Part shown: piece after piece, positions 7,350 through 15,651 of the stretch
How the letters are laid out: each line of letters opens with the position of its first letter
How positions within the stretch are numbered: the first letter of the stretch is position 1
Source: JBFMDN01 sp040753915
GTDB lineage: Bacteria > Desulfobacterota > Desulfomonilia > Desulfomonilales > Desulfomonilaceae
NCBI GenBank assembly: GCA_040753915.1
Contig: JBFMDN010000009.1
Location: forward strand, 57,783 to 121,782
Reading direction: 5' to 3'
DNA length: 64,000 nt
Position numbers and translations under genes: made by a program
Notes under the pieces: generated by a model
Seen by the model: only the letters and a program-made list of their open reading frames with translations
Databases searched by the model: none
What the model was told of the DNA's origin: nothing

Positions 7350-8427
7350 CTATCTTGTTCCTTTCTCCACACCCGACGCCAAGCGCGTGGGCTCTCAGAT
7401 GAGCCAAGCGGCACAGATGGTCCACAGGCAATTCCGGGTCGTCGCCCTCCAATTCAGCCCATCCTGGGCAATAATCACAGAGAGCGTGTAGATGACACCT
7501 TTGGCAAGGGGAGACTCTCTTCCTTTTCTTGCGGACCACCGTAGGCAGGAACGATGCCCACCCTTCGCGAAATTTCCCAGTCCGAAGGTCATAGCTGGGG
7601 TGCCTGGACATAAGGCACGGACTGAGCCGACCCTGGGAATCTATGTGGAATCCTGTGAGACCCGCCTGACAGAAATACAGGTCATCAGGCGCACTCGGGG
7701 GTCCCTCAAATCGCTGCACAAACTTCTTCAACCCGTTCATACGCTCTGCGTCCTTCAACTCGAGCGCGAGAACCTCTTCTGGAGAAATCCTGAAATCAAG
7801 GGGTGACTTGTCACGATCCAGTCTCGGGTTGATCACGGGATCGAAGCGAAATTCGACGCCCAATTCCGCGGCGAGCTTCTTGAGGTCCCATACCTCATGC
7901 ATGTTGGCTGTTATTAGAGTTGCCTTGAGAGCCAAGGGAACTTTGCGTTCCAAGAGCAGCTCAATCCCGCGGAAACAACGACTGTACGAGCCCGGAACCC
8001 CGGTGACTTTTTCGTAAACCTTTTCGCTCCGGCCGTACAGCGTGATCTCCACGGTCTGCGGCGGCCATTCGGCCAGCATGTCTGCGATGTGAGGATCTAT
8101 GAGAGTTCCGTTGGTGAAAAGACTGGTTATCAGGCCCTTTCTCTTGGAGTGCATATAGAGAGCCGTGAAATCATCTCGAATCAACGGCTCGCCGCCAGTA
8201 AAGAGAATCCCCAGGCACCCATGGTCAGCCAATTCATCCAGAATCCTGATCACTTCACTGTGGGAGAGCTCATCCTCGATGGCCTTGTTGGTTCCCTCTT
8301 TCACGCGTATGTAGCAGGGCAAGCACCTCAGGTTGCAGCGGCACGTCAACTCGAAGCTGCCTGCCACAGGCCAACGCCTGTCCGGCCCGGAATTTATCAA
8401 TTGTTGCACAAATTCCCCGCCGTCCAT
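7255..8427 (-). CDS. radical SAM/SPASM peptide-modifying enzyme
   Basis: A 390-residue protein with the radical SAM cluster C31-x3-C35-x2-C38 (CNLRCLPC) followed by GGEPL, the SAM-binding loop. The C-terminal third has a Cys-rich SPASM-type region, including CQAG, SPCLMSR, SPCQRCHLHALCDYCPGW and a last Cys near 340, enough for auxiliary Fe-S clusters. Enzymes of this class, next to a PqqD protein, install crosslinks or other changes on ribosomal peptides (PqqE, MftC and relatives). It overlaps the PqqD-like gene by 31 nt and carries the start of the peptide gene inside its 3' end, so the three are likely co-expressed. The C-terminal ~40 residues beyond the last Cys are probably unstructured. 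Confidence 0.88.
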   Translation of the reverse strand: MDGGEFVQQLINSGPDRRWPVAGSFELTCRCNLRCLPCYIRVKEGTNKAIEDELSHSEVIRILDELADHGCLGILFTGGEPLIRDDFTALYMHSKRKGLITSLFTNGTLIDPHIADMLAEWPPQTVEITLYGRSEKVYEKVTGVPGSYSRCFRGIELLLERKVPLALKATLITANMHEVWDLKKLAAELGVEFRFDPVINPRLDRDKSPLDFRISPEEVLALELKDAERMNGLKKFVQRFEGPPSAPDDLYFCQAGLTGFHIDSQGRLSPCLMSRHPSYDLRTGKFREGWASFLPTVVRKKRKRVSPCQRCHLHALCDYCPGWAELEGDDPELPVDHLCRLAHLRAHALGVGCGERNKIDDLFNRQHSIKTKVHETADGKSGICSRGSGV

Positions 8428-8744
8428 GTAGCCTGTCCTGAACTCGAGGCTTGTACCTCTTCGATAGCTCGAATTTCTTTCAATTGTTCGAGAAACTCTG
8501 TCACGTCGCGCTCGGCAGTCTCGGCCGTCACATCAAATTCCGATACCACGGCATTGATGATCTCAGCAACGGACCGGTGTCCGTCGATGTGCTCCCAGAT
8601 TTCTGTTCCCACTTCGTTGAGCTTATAGAATCCGTTTATATCGGACGCTTGGCAATGTATCGGCACGAGCAGAAGGTTGTTTTCTATTCTTCTCGAGACG
8701 ACCTTATCGCTTTTCCGAAAACACGCGGTAAGAAAATCCTTCAT
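8397..8744 (-). CDS. PqqD-like peptide chaperone
   Basis: A 115-residue protein, with the start chosen at ATG 8744 because GGGAG lies just upstream; the reading frame is open to 8780. It shows the PqqD winged-helix pattern: NGFYKLNEVGTEIWEHIDGHRSV, then IINAVVSEFDV and a final helix DVTEFLEQLKE. PqqD-type proteins bind the leader of a precursor peptide and present it to the partner radical SAM enzyme, encoded here immediately downstream with a 31-nt overlap. It is the first gene of the presumed operon. Confidence 0.85.
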   Translation of the reverse strand: MKDFLTACFRKSDKVVSRRIENNLLLVPIHCQASDINGFYKLNEVGTEIWEHIDGHRSVAEIINAVVSEFDVTAETAERDVTEFLEQLKEIRAIEEVQASSSGQATWTAGNLCNN

Positions 8745-9576
8745 TGCCGCTCCCGTCTGTTCGTCGCACGCGATTGCCAAATCCAGCCGATCAGCTTAGT
8801 GCGTCCTTGTTGAACCATACCCAAATGTGGCGCTCTCCGCAAGTGCTTTCGGGCACGGGAAGAATGACAAATCGATCCAGAACATCGATCTGATTGCACC
8901 GGATCATCATGCTCGGTAGTTCCGAATCCCTGTGCTGCTCGCAAGTGACCTGACCGGATTGTTGCGTTGCCGTTGGCATCTATTGAAGCAGGGCTTCCGC
9001 CGGACGCCCCTACCACGGACCGACTGCCGCCAAATTCGCGTCGCGCCAGCATCTTTGCCGGCATTGCGGGGACTCTCAGGAAAAGAAACGGCACCGTATC
9101 TGCACTGCGGTGTGCTTGGTGATCGCGTCGTTCGCACTGACAGGGGCACCCACAAGGGATGCCCCTACGTCGCAATCCCTTTTTGACACGTCCCTTTGCG
9201 AACCCGGCAGCGGAATTCTGCTACGGCTCATGAGGTGACTTTGGCTCTGAAGGAGCGCACCTTCAGTAGCCACAGGTTTCAACCTGTGGTTCGGCACGGC
9301 ACAACCACCAACCGACCCTGAAAGGGTCGACCAAGAGGATTCTCATCGCCAGGTATAGGAACCGATCATGAATGAGCCTTGGCTCTCCTTCACTTACATG
9401 GTGGACCCCGTCAGGGTCCCCCCTTGTCGGTTTTTTCCTTCCGTGGGTTGAACCCCACGGCTACTCATGGTATGCCCCTTCGGGGCATGAAGCAATCAAT
9501 GATCACCATCCTTTCTCTTATTAATAACCCTGAGATACGTAACCGTACTTATGAAATCGTGTACTAAGGTAATTCC
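8745..9576. other. 832-bp non-coding, repeat-rich gap upstream of the RiPP-like operon
   Basis: No convincing gene was found. A minus-strand frame at 8791-8979 has some protein-like stretches (DRFVILPVPES, HIWVWF) and could be a decayed remnant, but it has no recognisable domain. The rest holds short palindromes, listed separately for 9270-9488. The operon promoter should lie close to 8745-8900, but none could be assigned with confidence. Confidence 0.5.
9270..9488. repeat. cluster of five different small hairpins
   Basis: Five short palindromes follow one another: 9270-9289 (CCACAGGT/ACCTGTGG), 9313-9329 (CGACCCT/AGGGTCG), 9403-9419 (GGACCC/GGGTCC), 9441-9460 (CCGTGGG/CCCACGG) and 9472-9488 (ATGCCCC/GGGGCAT). 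Stems are 6-8 bp, loops 3-6 nt. All lie downstream of the efflux adaptor gene. Confidence 0.6.
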
Positions 9577-10629
9577 CTATTGTCCGACCACCACCTGAAC
9601 GCCGGGGTCAAGACCGGATAGGATTTCGACCTTACCGTCCAGGGTACGGCCTGTCTTCACATGGCGAGTCTTCACGACCCCTTCTTCCAGCACGCGAACG
9701 GTCTCCAACTGTCCCACTGTCTGCACTGCCTCCTTCGGCACGGCCAATGTCCGAGATGGCAGAGTGTGAAAAGTGAGGGTACCGTATAGACCCGGCTCCA
9801 GTCCGCGGGCCTCTTCCAGGGGAGCTTTCACGGTGATGGTCCGCGTCTTCACATCTCTCTGGGGTACGATTTCTCGGATCTTCGTGGACTGGATCAGGTC
9901 CAGGGAGGGTATCTTCACTGTGACGGGGACGCCCTCGGCGACAAAGGGAGCGTACTGCTCTCCTACCGCTGCCACCAACTCTACCGAGCCAGGTATGAAC
10001 ACGGTGAACAGAGGACGACCTGGCGTGGCAAGATCTCCGAGGTTCACAAGTCGCTCCGCGACCACGCTGTCAAAAGGCGCTGTCACCGTGCCATAGGAAA
10101 CATTCGTACGCGCTTGTTCCAAAGCGGCCTGGGCTCTCGAGAGAGCTGCCTCCGCGGTTTCATACCTGGTCCTGGCGTGGTCCAAGTCTTTCTGGGATAT
10201 GGATCCGCTTTCGGACAGAGCCTGGTACCGCTTATAATCGGTTTCGGCATAGAAGAGATCCGCCTTTGCACTTGCAAGCGCGGCCTCGGCTTCTACAACC
10301 TTTTCCGACAGCTCTCTCGTATCGATCTTCAGCAGAACCTGTCCCTCTTTTACCTTGTCTCCCGCATCGGCTTTCAGCTCGATGACAGGACCCAGGATTC
10401 TCGAAGCTATGGTGGCGGTATCCTTGGATGATACGCTCCCAGAGACGGTGACCTCCCCTGCTGTGTCAACGGTCTGTACTTCCGCGGTCCTCACTGTGGC
10501 AGCCTGTTTCTCGGGAAGCGCTGTGGTGCCGCCGGGAACCTTCGAGTGAAACCCTCCCTGCATCCAGATCAGGACCACGATAAGCCCGATCAGAAACACT
10601 GCTCCTAGCAAAATCTTCCTTTTATCCAT
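9577..10629 (-). CDS. RND/HlyD-type efflux periplasmic adaptor
   Basis: A 350-residue membrane fusion protein. An N-terminal membrane anchor (~7-25) is followed by a split biotinyl-lipoyl domain (GPVIELKADAGDKVKEGQVLLKID), a coiled-coil hairpin (~110-165), the second lipoyl half (VTAPFDSVVAERLVNLGD) and the beta-barrel and membrane-proximal domains ending in LDPGVQVVVGQ. Such adaptors link an inner-membrane RND or MacB-type pump to an outer-membrane channel. No pump or TolC-like gene lies on either side: downstream is an 830-bp non-coding gap and upstream a ferritin-like gene. It is therefore an orphan adaptor in this window. Confidence 0.88.
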   Translation of the reverse strand: MDKRKILLGAVFLIGLIVVLIWMQGGFHSKVPGGTTALPEKQAATVRTAEVQTVDTAGEVTVSGSVSSKDTATIASRILGPVIELKADAGDKVKEGQVLLKIDTRELSEKVVEAEAALASAKADLFYAETDYKRYQALSESGSISQKDLDHARTRYETAEAALSRAQAALEQARTNVSYGTVTAPFDSVVAERLVNLGDLATPGRPLFTVFIPGSVELVAAVGEQYAPFVAEGVPVTVKIPSLDLIQSTKIREIVPQRDVKTRTITVKAPLEEARGLEPGLYGTLTFHTLPSRTLAVPKEAVQTVGQLETVRVLEEGVVKTRHVKTGRTLDGKVEILSGLDPGVQVVVGQ

Positions 10630-10749
10630 GGCCCGGACTCACCTGACGCTATTCACAGTGGTCTCCCGCACTGATGATAGCAGTTGCAAAGAGAAAAGAC
10701 GGATCTGCAACAAGTGCAAACCCGGTGGGGCTACTGTGCAGACTCAGGG

Positions 10750-11205
10750 CTAGTTTTCGGTCATCACGTGATCGTCGTATTCCACCTCGAAACGCAGCTT
10801 GTGTTTGGCTTCCTCTTGAGCCAGCACCTGAAAGACGACCTTGATCTCATTGTCGGGAGAAAGCTCGGCCAGATTGGTGTACATGAGAAACGCTTTCTTC
10901 TCCTTCTTCATGGCAAGCAGAAGTGCGTCCTGGTAATCCATTTTCGCGGAAGGCTTCACATCTACCAGGTAGTCGGACATCTTGAGATCCAGGATTTTTT
11001 CCTTGGCAGGAGCAAGACGCTTCCCCGCCTTGATCTCCTGGAGCTTACGCTTGTGGCCTTCTTCTTCCCCCGCAAACTGTCTGAATATTTCACTCATCCA
11101 CGGCCTCTCCACCCGACCGGCCAGATCGGTGTAAAATTGGGCGGCTTCCTCTTCTTGTCCTATTGCAAAATCGAGGACTTCATCCACAGACGTCCACTGC
11201 TCCAT
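10750..11205 (-). CDS. ferritin-like (rubrerythrin-type diiron) protein
   Basis: A 151-residue four-helix protein with two Ex~30ExxH-type half-sites: FAIGQEEEAAQFY (around 18) with GEEEGH (E48, H51), and KKEKKAFLMY (E102) with EEAKH (E132, H135). No rubredoxin domain follows, so it is a short 'ferritin family' protein, probably a diiron peroxidase or iron-handling protein. The frame is open to 11325, but a strong GAGGAGG lies 5 nt before the ATG at 11205, which sets the start. It belongs to the oxygen-defence run; a divergent paralogue lies at 62160-62615. Confidence 0.82.
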   Translation of the reverse strand: MEQWTSVDEVLDFAIGQEEEAAQFYTDLAGRVERPWMSEIFRQFAGEEEGHKRKLQEIKAGKRLAPAKEKILDLKMSDYLVDVKPSAKMDYQDALLLAMKKEKKAFLMYTNLAELSPDNEIKVVFQVLAQEEAKHKLRFEVEYDDHVMTEN

Positions 11206-11367
11206 TCGTTCCTCCTCACTCCTGTCGGGAGGTACCGGCGGATTGGCGTTCATATGCCGGACACCTTCGCGTTCTTGTTCACGGGACGTGCCCCTTCGAG
11301 CTGCCCCGTGGGGTCTTGGACTCACCGTCCTATCTGACCGAAAACGGTCTCTGACGCGGTCAACGCT

Positions 11368-11892
11368 TCACGCACCGTGCACGAGTCTCGTCGCGGCCGC
11401 AAGCGCTGCTTCGTAATTCGGCTCCTGAGCGATCTCTTTCACAAGCTCAGAGTACCTTACCTTCCCTTCCCGATCAACCACAAGAACCGCCCTCGCCAGA
11501 AGACGATTCTCTTTCATTAGCAATCCGTACGCGGTGCCGAATGACGCTTCCCGATGATCGGACAAAGTCTTAACATGCGAAACTCCGGCAGCTCCGCACC
11601 ACCGGGCCATAGCAAAGGGCAAGTCCATGCTGATGGTAAGAACAACCACGTCGTCACCCAGCTTTGCCGCTTCCTCGTTAAAGCGTCGCGTGGACATGTC
11701 GCAAATAGGCGTGTCCAAGGATGGGACGGACGAGATGATGCACACCTTTCCCCGAAAGGAGGAAAAAGCCACGGGATTCAGATCCGTGGCCACCACGGTG
11801 AAATCAGGGGCCATATCGCCGACATTGACCTCTTCCCCTGCGAGGGTTACGGGATTTCCCATCATAGTGACTAGACCAGAACGTTCTTTCAT
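11368..11892 (-). CDS. tpx: thiol peroxidase
   Basis: A 174-residue peroxiredoxin of the Tpx subfamily, which reduces hydrogen and lipid peroxides using thioredoxin. The signature SVPSLDTPICDMSTRRF contains the peroxidatic Cys, and RWCGAAGV holds the likely resolving Cys about 35 residues later. GMAPDF-type start (VGDMAPDF) and length fit. It lies 61 bp downstream of cydB on the same strand, within the oxygen-defence block. Confidence 0.92.
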   Translation of the reverse strand: MKERSGLVTMMGNPVTLAGEEVNVGDMAPDFTVVATDLNPVAFSSFRGKVCIISSVPSLDTPICDMSTRRFNEEAAKLGDDVVVLTISMDLPFAMARWCGAAGVSHVKTLSDHREASFGTAYGLLMKENRLLARAVLVVDREGKVRYSELVKEIAQEPNYEAALAAATRLVHGA

Positions 11893-11953
11893 CTGTAACT
11901 TTCCTTTCTGTCAGGCGGGTCCTCACATGACCGGCTTTTTATGATGCTGCAGC

Positions 11954-12979
11954 TCAGTAAGCTTCCTCCGATGCCAGATCCTCCTCGGTGACTTTGTGCC
12001 TGAAGATGTAGTATGCCCAACTTTGATAGAGAATCACGATTGGGACCATGATCAGCGCTACGATCAGCATTATCGTCAACGTGAGCTGGCTCGAGCTCGC
12101 GTTGAACGCAGTCAAGCTCCAATTCGGGTTGAGACTCGAGGGATAGATATTCGGGTAAAGGCCTATTACCCCAAACAGTGTCACTCCAACAATGAAGAGC
12201 GCGGATGCAAACCAGGCTTTCCACCAGTGTCCTCGACCCACGTACAGCCTTGCGGCTAGCAGGGCCACGACAGCGAGTAGCGGCACCACAAGGAGCACGG
12301 GCAGAGAGAAGTAGTTGTCCCACAGAGTGGTCGCCCACTTTGTCGCTATCAGAAAGACCACTGCCCCGATCAACAAGATGACCCACAGACCTTTGGCCGC
12401 TGAGGCCGCCCGTTCTGCCAAGGGGCCTTCGGATTTTATCGCCAGCCAGATCGACCCGTGGAGCATGAACATCAAGACGAACGCGACACCACCAAGAATC
12501 CCGTACGGGTTCAGGAGCGTCAGCAGGTTGCCCACGAACTGATGCTCCTCATTGAAGGGAACGCCCTGGAAAATGTTGGCGAACGCCACGCCTAGCAGGA
12601 GGGCAGGCACGAAGCTGCCGAGGAACTGGCACGTGTCCCAAAGAGATCTCCAGGCACGGCTGTCCACTTTGCCCCTGAACTCGAAGGAGACCGCCCGAAT
12701 GATCAGGCCGAAAAGGAGCAACAACAAGGGGGTGTACAGGGTACTGAACATCACAGCATACGCTGTGGGAAACGCGGCGAATGTGACCCCGCCCGCGGTG
12801 ATCAGCCAGACTTCGTTTCCATCCCAAAACGGTCCCATGGAATTGTAGACTATTCTCTTCTCAGTTTCGGTCTTTGCTAGAAACGGCCTCAAGGCTCCAA
12901 GGCCCAGGTCAAATCCGTCCAGAGCGAAGTAGATTGCCCACAAAAGCCCCCAGAGCAGAAACCATATGGTTTCGAGCAT
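11954..12979 (-). CDS. cydB: cytochrome bd ubiquinol oxidase subunit II
   Basis: A 341-residue polytopic membrane protein with the CydB features: WFLLWGLLWAIYFALDGFDLG at the start, GPFWDGNEVWLITAGG, then repeated hydrophobic helices and a final SWAYYIFRHKV. It pairs with CydA to form the high-affinity quinol oxidase that reduces oxygen to water without proton pumping. In an anaerobe this serves mainly to remove oxygen. It follows cydA with a 140-bp gap that contains no gene; no cydX-like ORF was found after it. Confidence 0.95.
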   Translation of the reverse strand: MLETIWFLLWGLLWAIYFALDGFDLGLGALRPFLAKTETEKRIVYNSMGPFWDGNEVWLITAGGVTFAAFPTAYAVMFSTLYTPLLLLLFGLIIRAVSFEFRGKVDSRAWRSLWDTCQFLGSFVPALLLGVAFANIFQGVPFNEEHQFVGNLLTLLNPYGILGGVAFVLMFMLHGSIWLAIKSEGPLAERAASAAKGLWVILLIGAVVFLIATKWATTLWDNYFSLPVLLVVPLLAVVALLAARLYVGRGHWWKAWFASALFIVGVTLFGVIGLYPNIYPSSLNPNWSLTAFNASSSQLTLTIMLIVALIMVPIVILYQSWAYYIFRHKVTEEDLASEEAY

Positions 12980-13118
12980 GATTCCACCAGCCTTTCTTTT
13001 TCCTAACGGACGCCACGAGGATTCGTGCGTTTGGACACGAACCGGCGTCCAGCTTGCTCTCTTCAGGCCAACTCAGACGAACCGAGCGTGCGGCTGGATT
13101 CTTTCTACGGTGCCCCCC

Positions 13119-14429
13119 TTATGCCTCCTCCGGAGAGGGTCCCTTGGTAGCGAACTTGTACATGAGAACAAATGCAGCCAAGCCGAGGAGCGAATAGAGC
13201 ACTATGAACGCCGCCAGGGAAAATCCCACCTGCGTGCCGGAAATCGGCGAATGGGCTTCGGACGTCCGCAACATGTTGTACACAATCCACGGCTGCCGAC
13301 CCACTTCCGTTACCACCCAGCCGAGGAGGCCAGCAATGTACGGCAAGGGGATTGCGTACATCAGAATCTTCAAGAATCCGGGGCTCGATTCCAGGTTGTT
13401 CCTTTTCCACAAGGCGATCAGCGCGAGCAATACCAAGAGAAACCCGATTCCCACCATGATACGGAACGACCAGAACGTCAGAGCCACCGGAGGACGATCC
13501 TCTTTGGGCCATGACTTGAGCCCCTTGATCTCTGCATTCCAATCGTGATAGGCCAGAAAGCTCAGGAACTTTGGTATCTGGATGGCTTCTATATAATTGC
13601 GCTCGTTCGCCTCATCAGGAATTAACAGCATGCTGAAAGGCACGCCTTTCTCGGTCTCCCACATGGCCTCTACTGCGGCCAGCTTGGCAGGCTGGAATTT
13701 AGCAACCTTGGCGCCGTTCAAGTCTCCGATGATGACCTGTCCAACCGAGAAGACGAGCGCGAATACCAAACCCAATCGAAAAGAGCGATGAAAGAAGGAC
13801 AGCTCGTTCTTCCTCAAGATATGGTAGGCGCTCACGCCCATAACAAAGAACCCTGCCACCGCGTAGCCGGCCCAAGTGGCATGGAGGAAATTGAGAATTG
13901 CGTAAGACTGCGAGATTACAGCCCAAAAATCGGTCAATTCCGCCCGACCGTCGCGAATCACATACCCAACGGGGTTCTGCATAAACGCGTTCGCAGCCAT
14001 AATCCAGTAGGCTGACATAGTGGACGCAATTGCCACGATCCAGATGCAAAGAGCATGCATTTTGGGTGAAAGTCGCTTCCATCCGAACGCCCACACCGCC
14101 AGGAAGGTAGACTCAAGGAAGAAAGCCACTGTTGCTTCGATAGCAAGCAGTGAGCCGAAAATATCCCCCACGTACTTGGAATATCGAGCCCAGTTGGTTC
14201 CGAACTGGAACTCGAGCGTCAAACCTGTCACCACCCCAACGACAAAGTTGATGAGAAATAGTTTTCCCCAGAATTTGGCCATTCGCCTGTACTCTTCGTC
14301 GCCGGTCCGCACGAACTGGGTCTCCATGATAGCGATCAGAACCGACAGCCCGAGAGTAAGCGGTACGAAAATGAAGTGAAAGAGCGTCGCTACAGCGAAC
14401 TGCCATCGAGACAAGAGTAGTGCATCCAT
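13119..14429 (-). CDS. cydA: cytochrome bd ubiquinol oxidase subunit I
   Basis: A 436-residue integral membrane protein. Visible features include SRWQFAVATLFHFIFVPLT with the conserved early His (heme b595 ligand), LHATWAGYAVAG with a second His (heme b558 side), a short Q-loop region with KFQPAKLAAVEAMWET, and the EVGRQPWIVYNMLRT signature. Length matches short-Q-loop CydA proteins rather than the longer enterobacterial form. It stands first in cydAB. Confidence 0.95.
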   Translation of the reverse strand: MDALLLSRWQFAVATLFHFIFVPLTLGLSVLIAIMETQFVRTGDEEYRRMAKFWGKLFLINFVVGVVTGLTLEFQFGTNWARYSKYVGDIFGSLLAIEATVAFFLESTFLAVWAFGWKRLSPKMHALCIWIVAIASTMSAYWIMAANAFMQNPVGYVIRDGRAELTDFWAVISQSYAILNFLHATWAGYAVAGFFVMGVSAYHILRKNELSFFHRSFRLGLVFALVFSVGQVIIGDLNGAKVAKFQPAKLAAVEAMWETEKGVPFSMLLIPDEANERNYIEAIQIPKFLSFLAYHDWNAEIKGLKSWPKEDRPPVALTFWSFRIMVGIGFLLVLLALIALWKRNNLESSPGFLKILMYAIPLPYIAGLLGWVVTEVGRQPWIVYNMLRTSEAHSPISGTQVGFSLAAFIVLYSLLGLAAFVLMYKFATKGPSPEEA

Positions 14430-14559
14430 ACCAGGCTCGCCCCCTTTCCGAATGGGTTCGTATCAGCCGGTCCCCTTTTCCTCTTAACGGCCCGGACCAT
14501 TGACCATTCCAGCATCCCAGACCTTTGGGGCCATTGAAGCTTCTCGGATACTAACGGTC

Positions 14560-15255
14560 TTACTGCGTTAATGATCGCAGCGCCCTCGCTGCCAGATCTC
14601 GCACGAAAGTGCTTTCCATAGCCCCGTCCAGGTATATACTCACGGGTGTTGTGTCGTCCATCATAGATTCCAGGATTGCCTGCGACGCTCGGTCTCCCAG
14701 CAGCCCCAAAGCCCATGCAGCCAAGCCCCGAATCGTTGGATCCGATGATTCCAGAAACGGGCGCAGATGTGGCAACGCATCCGTCAGGAGCTCCGGCCTG
14801 ACTCGGGCAAGACGGACAATCCCCCAGAGGAGACCCCGCTGGAGCGGCTCGTATTCGAGGTAATTGCCATTTTCGTCGCAATAGGATACGAGAATCGGGG
14901 CGAATTCCTCTGCCAAAGTCTTATGACGGGCCATGATTTCGCCCAGCACTTCCGGCGCTCCCCATCCAATTCCACCGGATTCGTCATTGAGGCTCCACAT
15001 GAGGCGACGGATGACAACTCTGGCGCTCTCCATGTTCTGCTCTGCCAGGTTCCGCACTACTTCTCCCATCGCGGTGACCGCCCTCCATCGCACAAGCTCG
15101 TCCGTGCTAAGAAGAAAGGAGAAGAGAGGATTCACTACTTGCCTGCCCGGCAGATTCACCAGATCCTCGAGACCTCTTGCGAAGTCTTCAGCCTGAAGAA
15201 GGCGAAACACTTTGCGTTTCAATGCTTTCCCGTCACCGGGGTTTTCTTTGCTCAT
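14560..15255 (-). CDS. HEAT-repeat protein (DVU0298-like)
   Basis: A 231-residue alpha-helical protein with HEAT-like repeats, for example LLSTDELVRWRAVTAMGEVV, then RLMWSLNDESGGIGWGAPEVLGEI, and PTIRGLAAWALGLLGDRASQ. This resembles the DVU0298 family of sulfate reducers, found beside redox genes. There is no catalytic motif; the role is probably as a scaffold or adaptor. It sits between cydAB and the flavodiiron gene in the same direction, so it may work with one of them. Confidence 0.75.
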   Translation of the reverse strand: MSKENPGDGKALKRKVFRLLQAEDFARGLEDLVNLPGRQVVNPLFSFLLSTDELVRWRAVTAMGEVVRNLAEQNMESARVVIRRLMWSLNDESGGIGWGAPEVLGEIMARHKTLAEEFAPILVSYCDENGNYLEYEPLQRGLLWGIVRLARVRPELLTDALPHLRPFLESSDPTIRGLAAWALGLLGDRASQAILESMMDDTTPVSIYLDGAMESTFVRDLAARALRSLTQ

Positions 15256-15651
15256 GTAAGTTCCTGCTTTGTCTCTGTACGCATCTCGAAGAAATCAAGG
15301 GTTGGGGCCACCTGAATCGCTGGTGCCTGGATCGGGAAACCGGTCGAAAGAACGGCCCGGTTTCCCGCGAAGCGATCAAAGTGTCGTCGGCTGCCGAAAC
15401 ATTCACCCGGTCAACGGGCGTACTTTCGGTATCACCTGTGAACCATACTGCCACGCATTGAACATGCGTGGCAGTTATCGCAGTCAAAAGCCAGTGAGCC
15501 TTCGGTCGACGTGTGGTCCATTAGAGGGGGCGACATCTCCCCGCAGCGCCTGTGAAACTCCTGACTTATGGCCAGCACGATTGTGGAGCGCGACCGGTGC
15601 TTTGATGCCGTTGTCTGTGACTCGATTCAGAAGTCAGGTACGGTCCCACTC
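15256..15651. other. 396-bp non-coding gap with a perfect hairpin
   Basis: No gene was found. The notable structure is the 12-bp hairpin at 15447-15475, listed separately. Another GC-rich short palindrome (AACCGG...CCGGTTT, about 15338-15365) is present. Confidence 0.55.
15447..15475. terminator. perfect 12-bp stem-loop, possible terminator of the flavodiiron operon
   Basis: ACTGCCACGCAT (15447-15458) and ATGCGTGGCAGT (15464-15475) enclose a 5-nt loop TGAAC. It lies downstream of the flavodiiron gene stop and upstream of the HEAT gene. There is no T-run after the stem, so it could instead be an operator or an mRNA-stabilising structure. Confidence 0.45.

Noticed and set aside
8791..8979. 62-codon frame upstream of the PqqD-like gene, considered as a second precursor peptide
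   Set aside because: No leader resembling the one at 7152-7349 and no convincing ribosome site; may be a gene remnant.
9270..9488. Possible CRISPR array
   Set aside because: The hairpins differ in sequence and spacing; no direct repeat with spacers is present.
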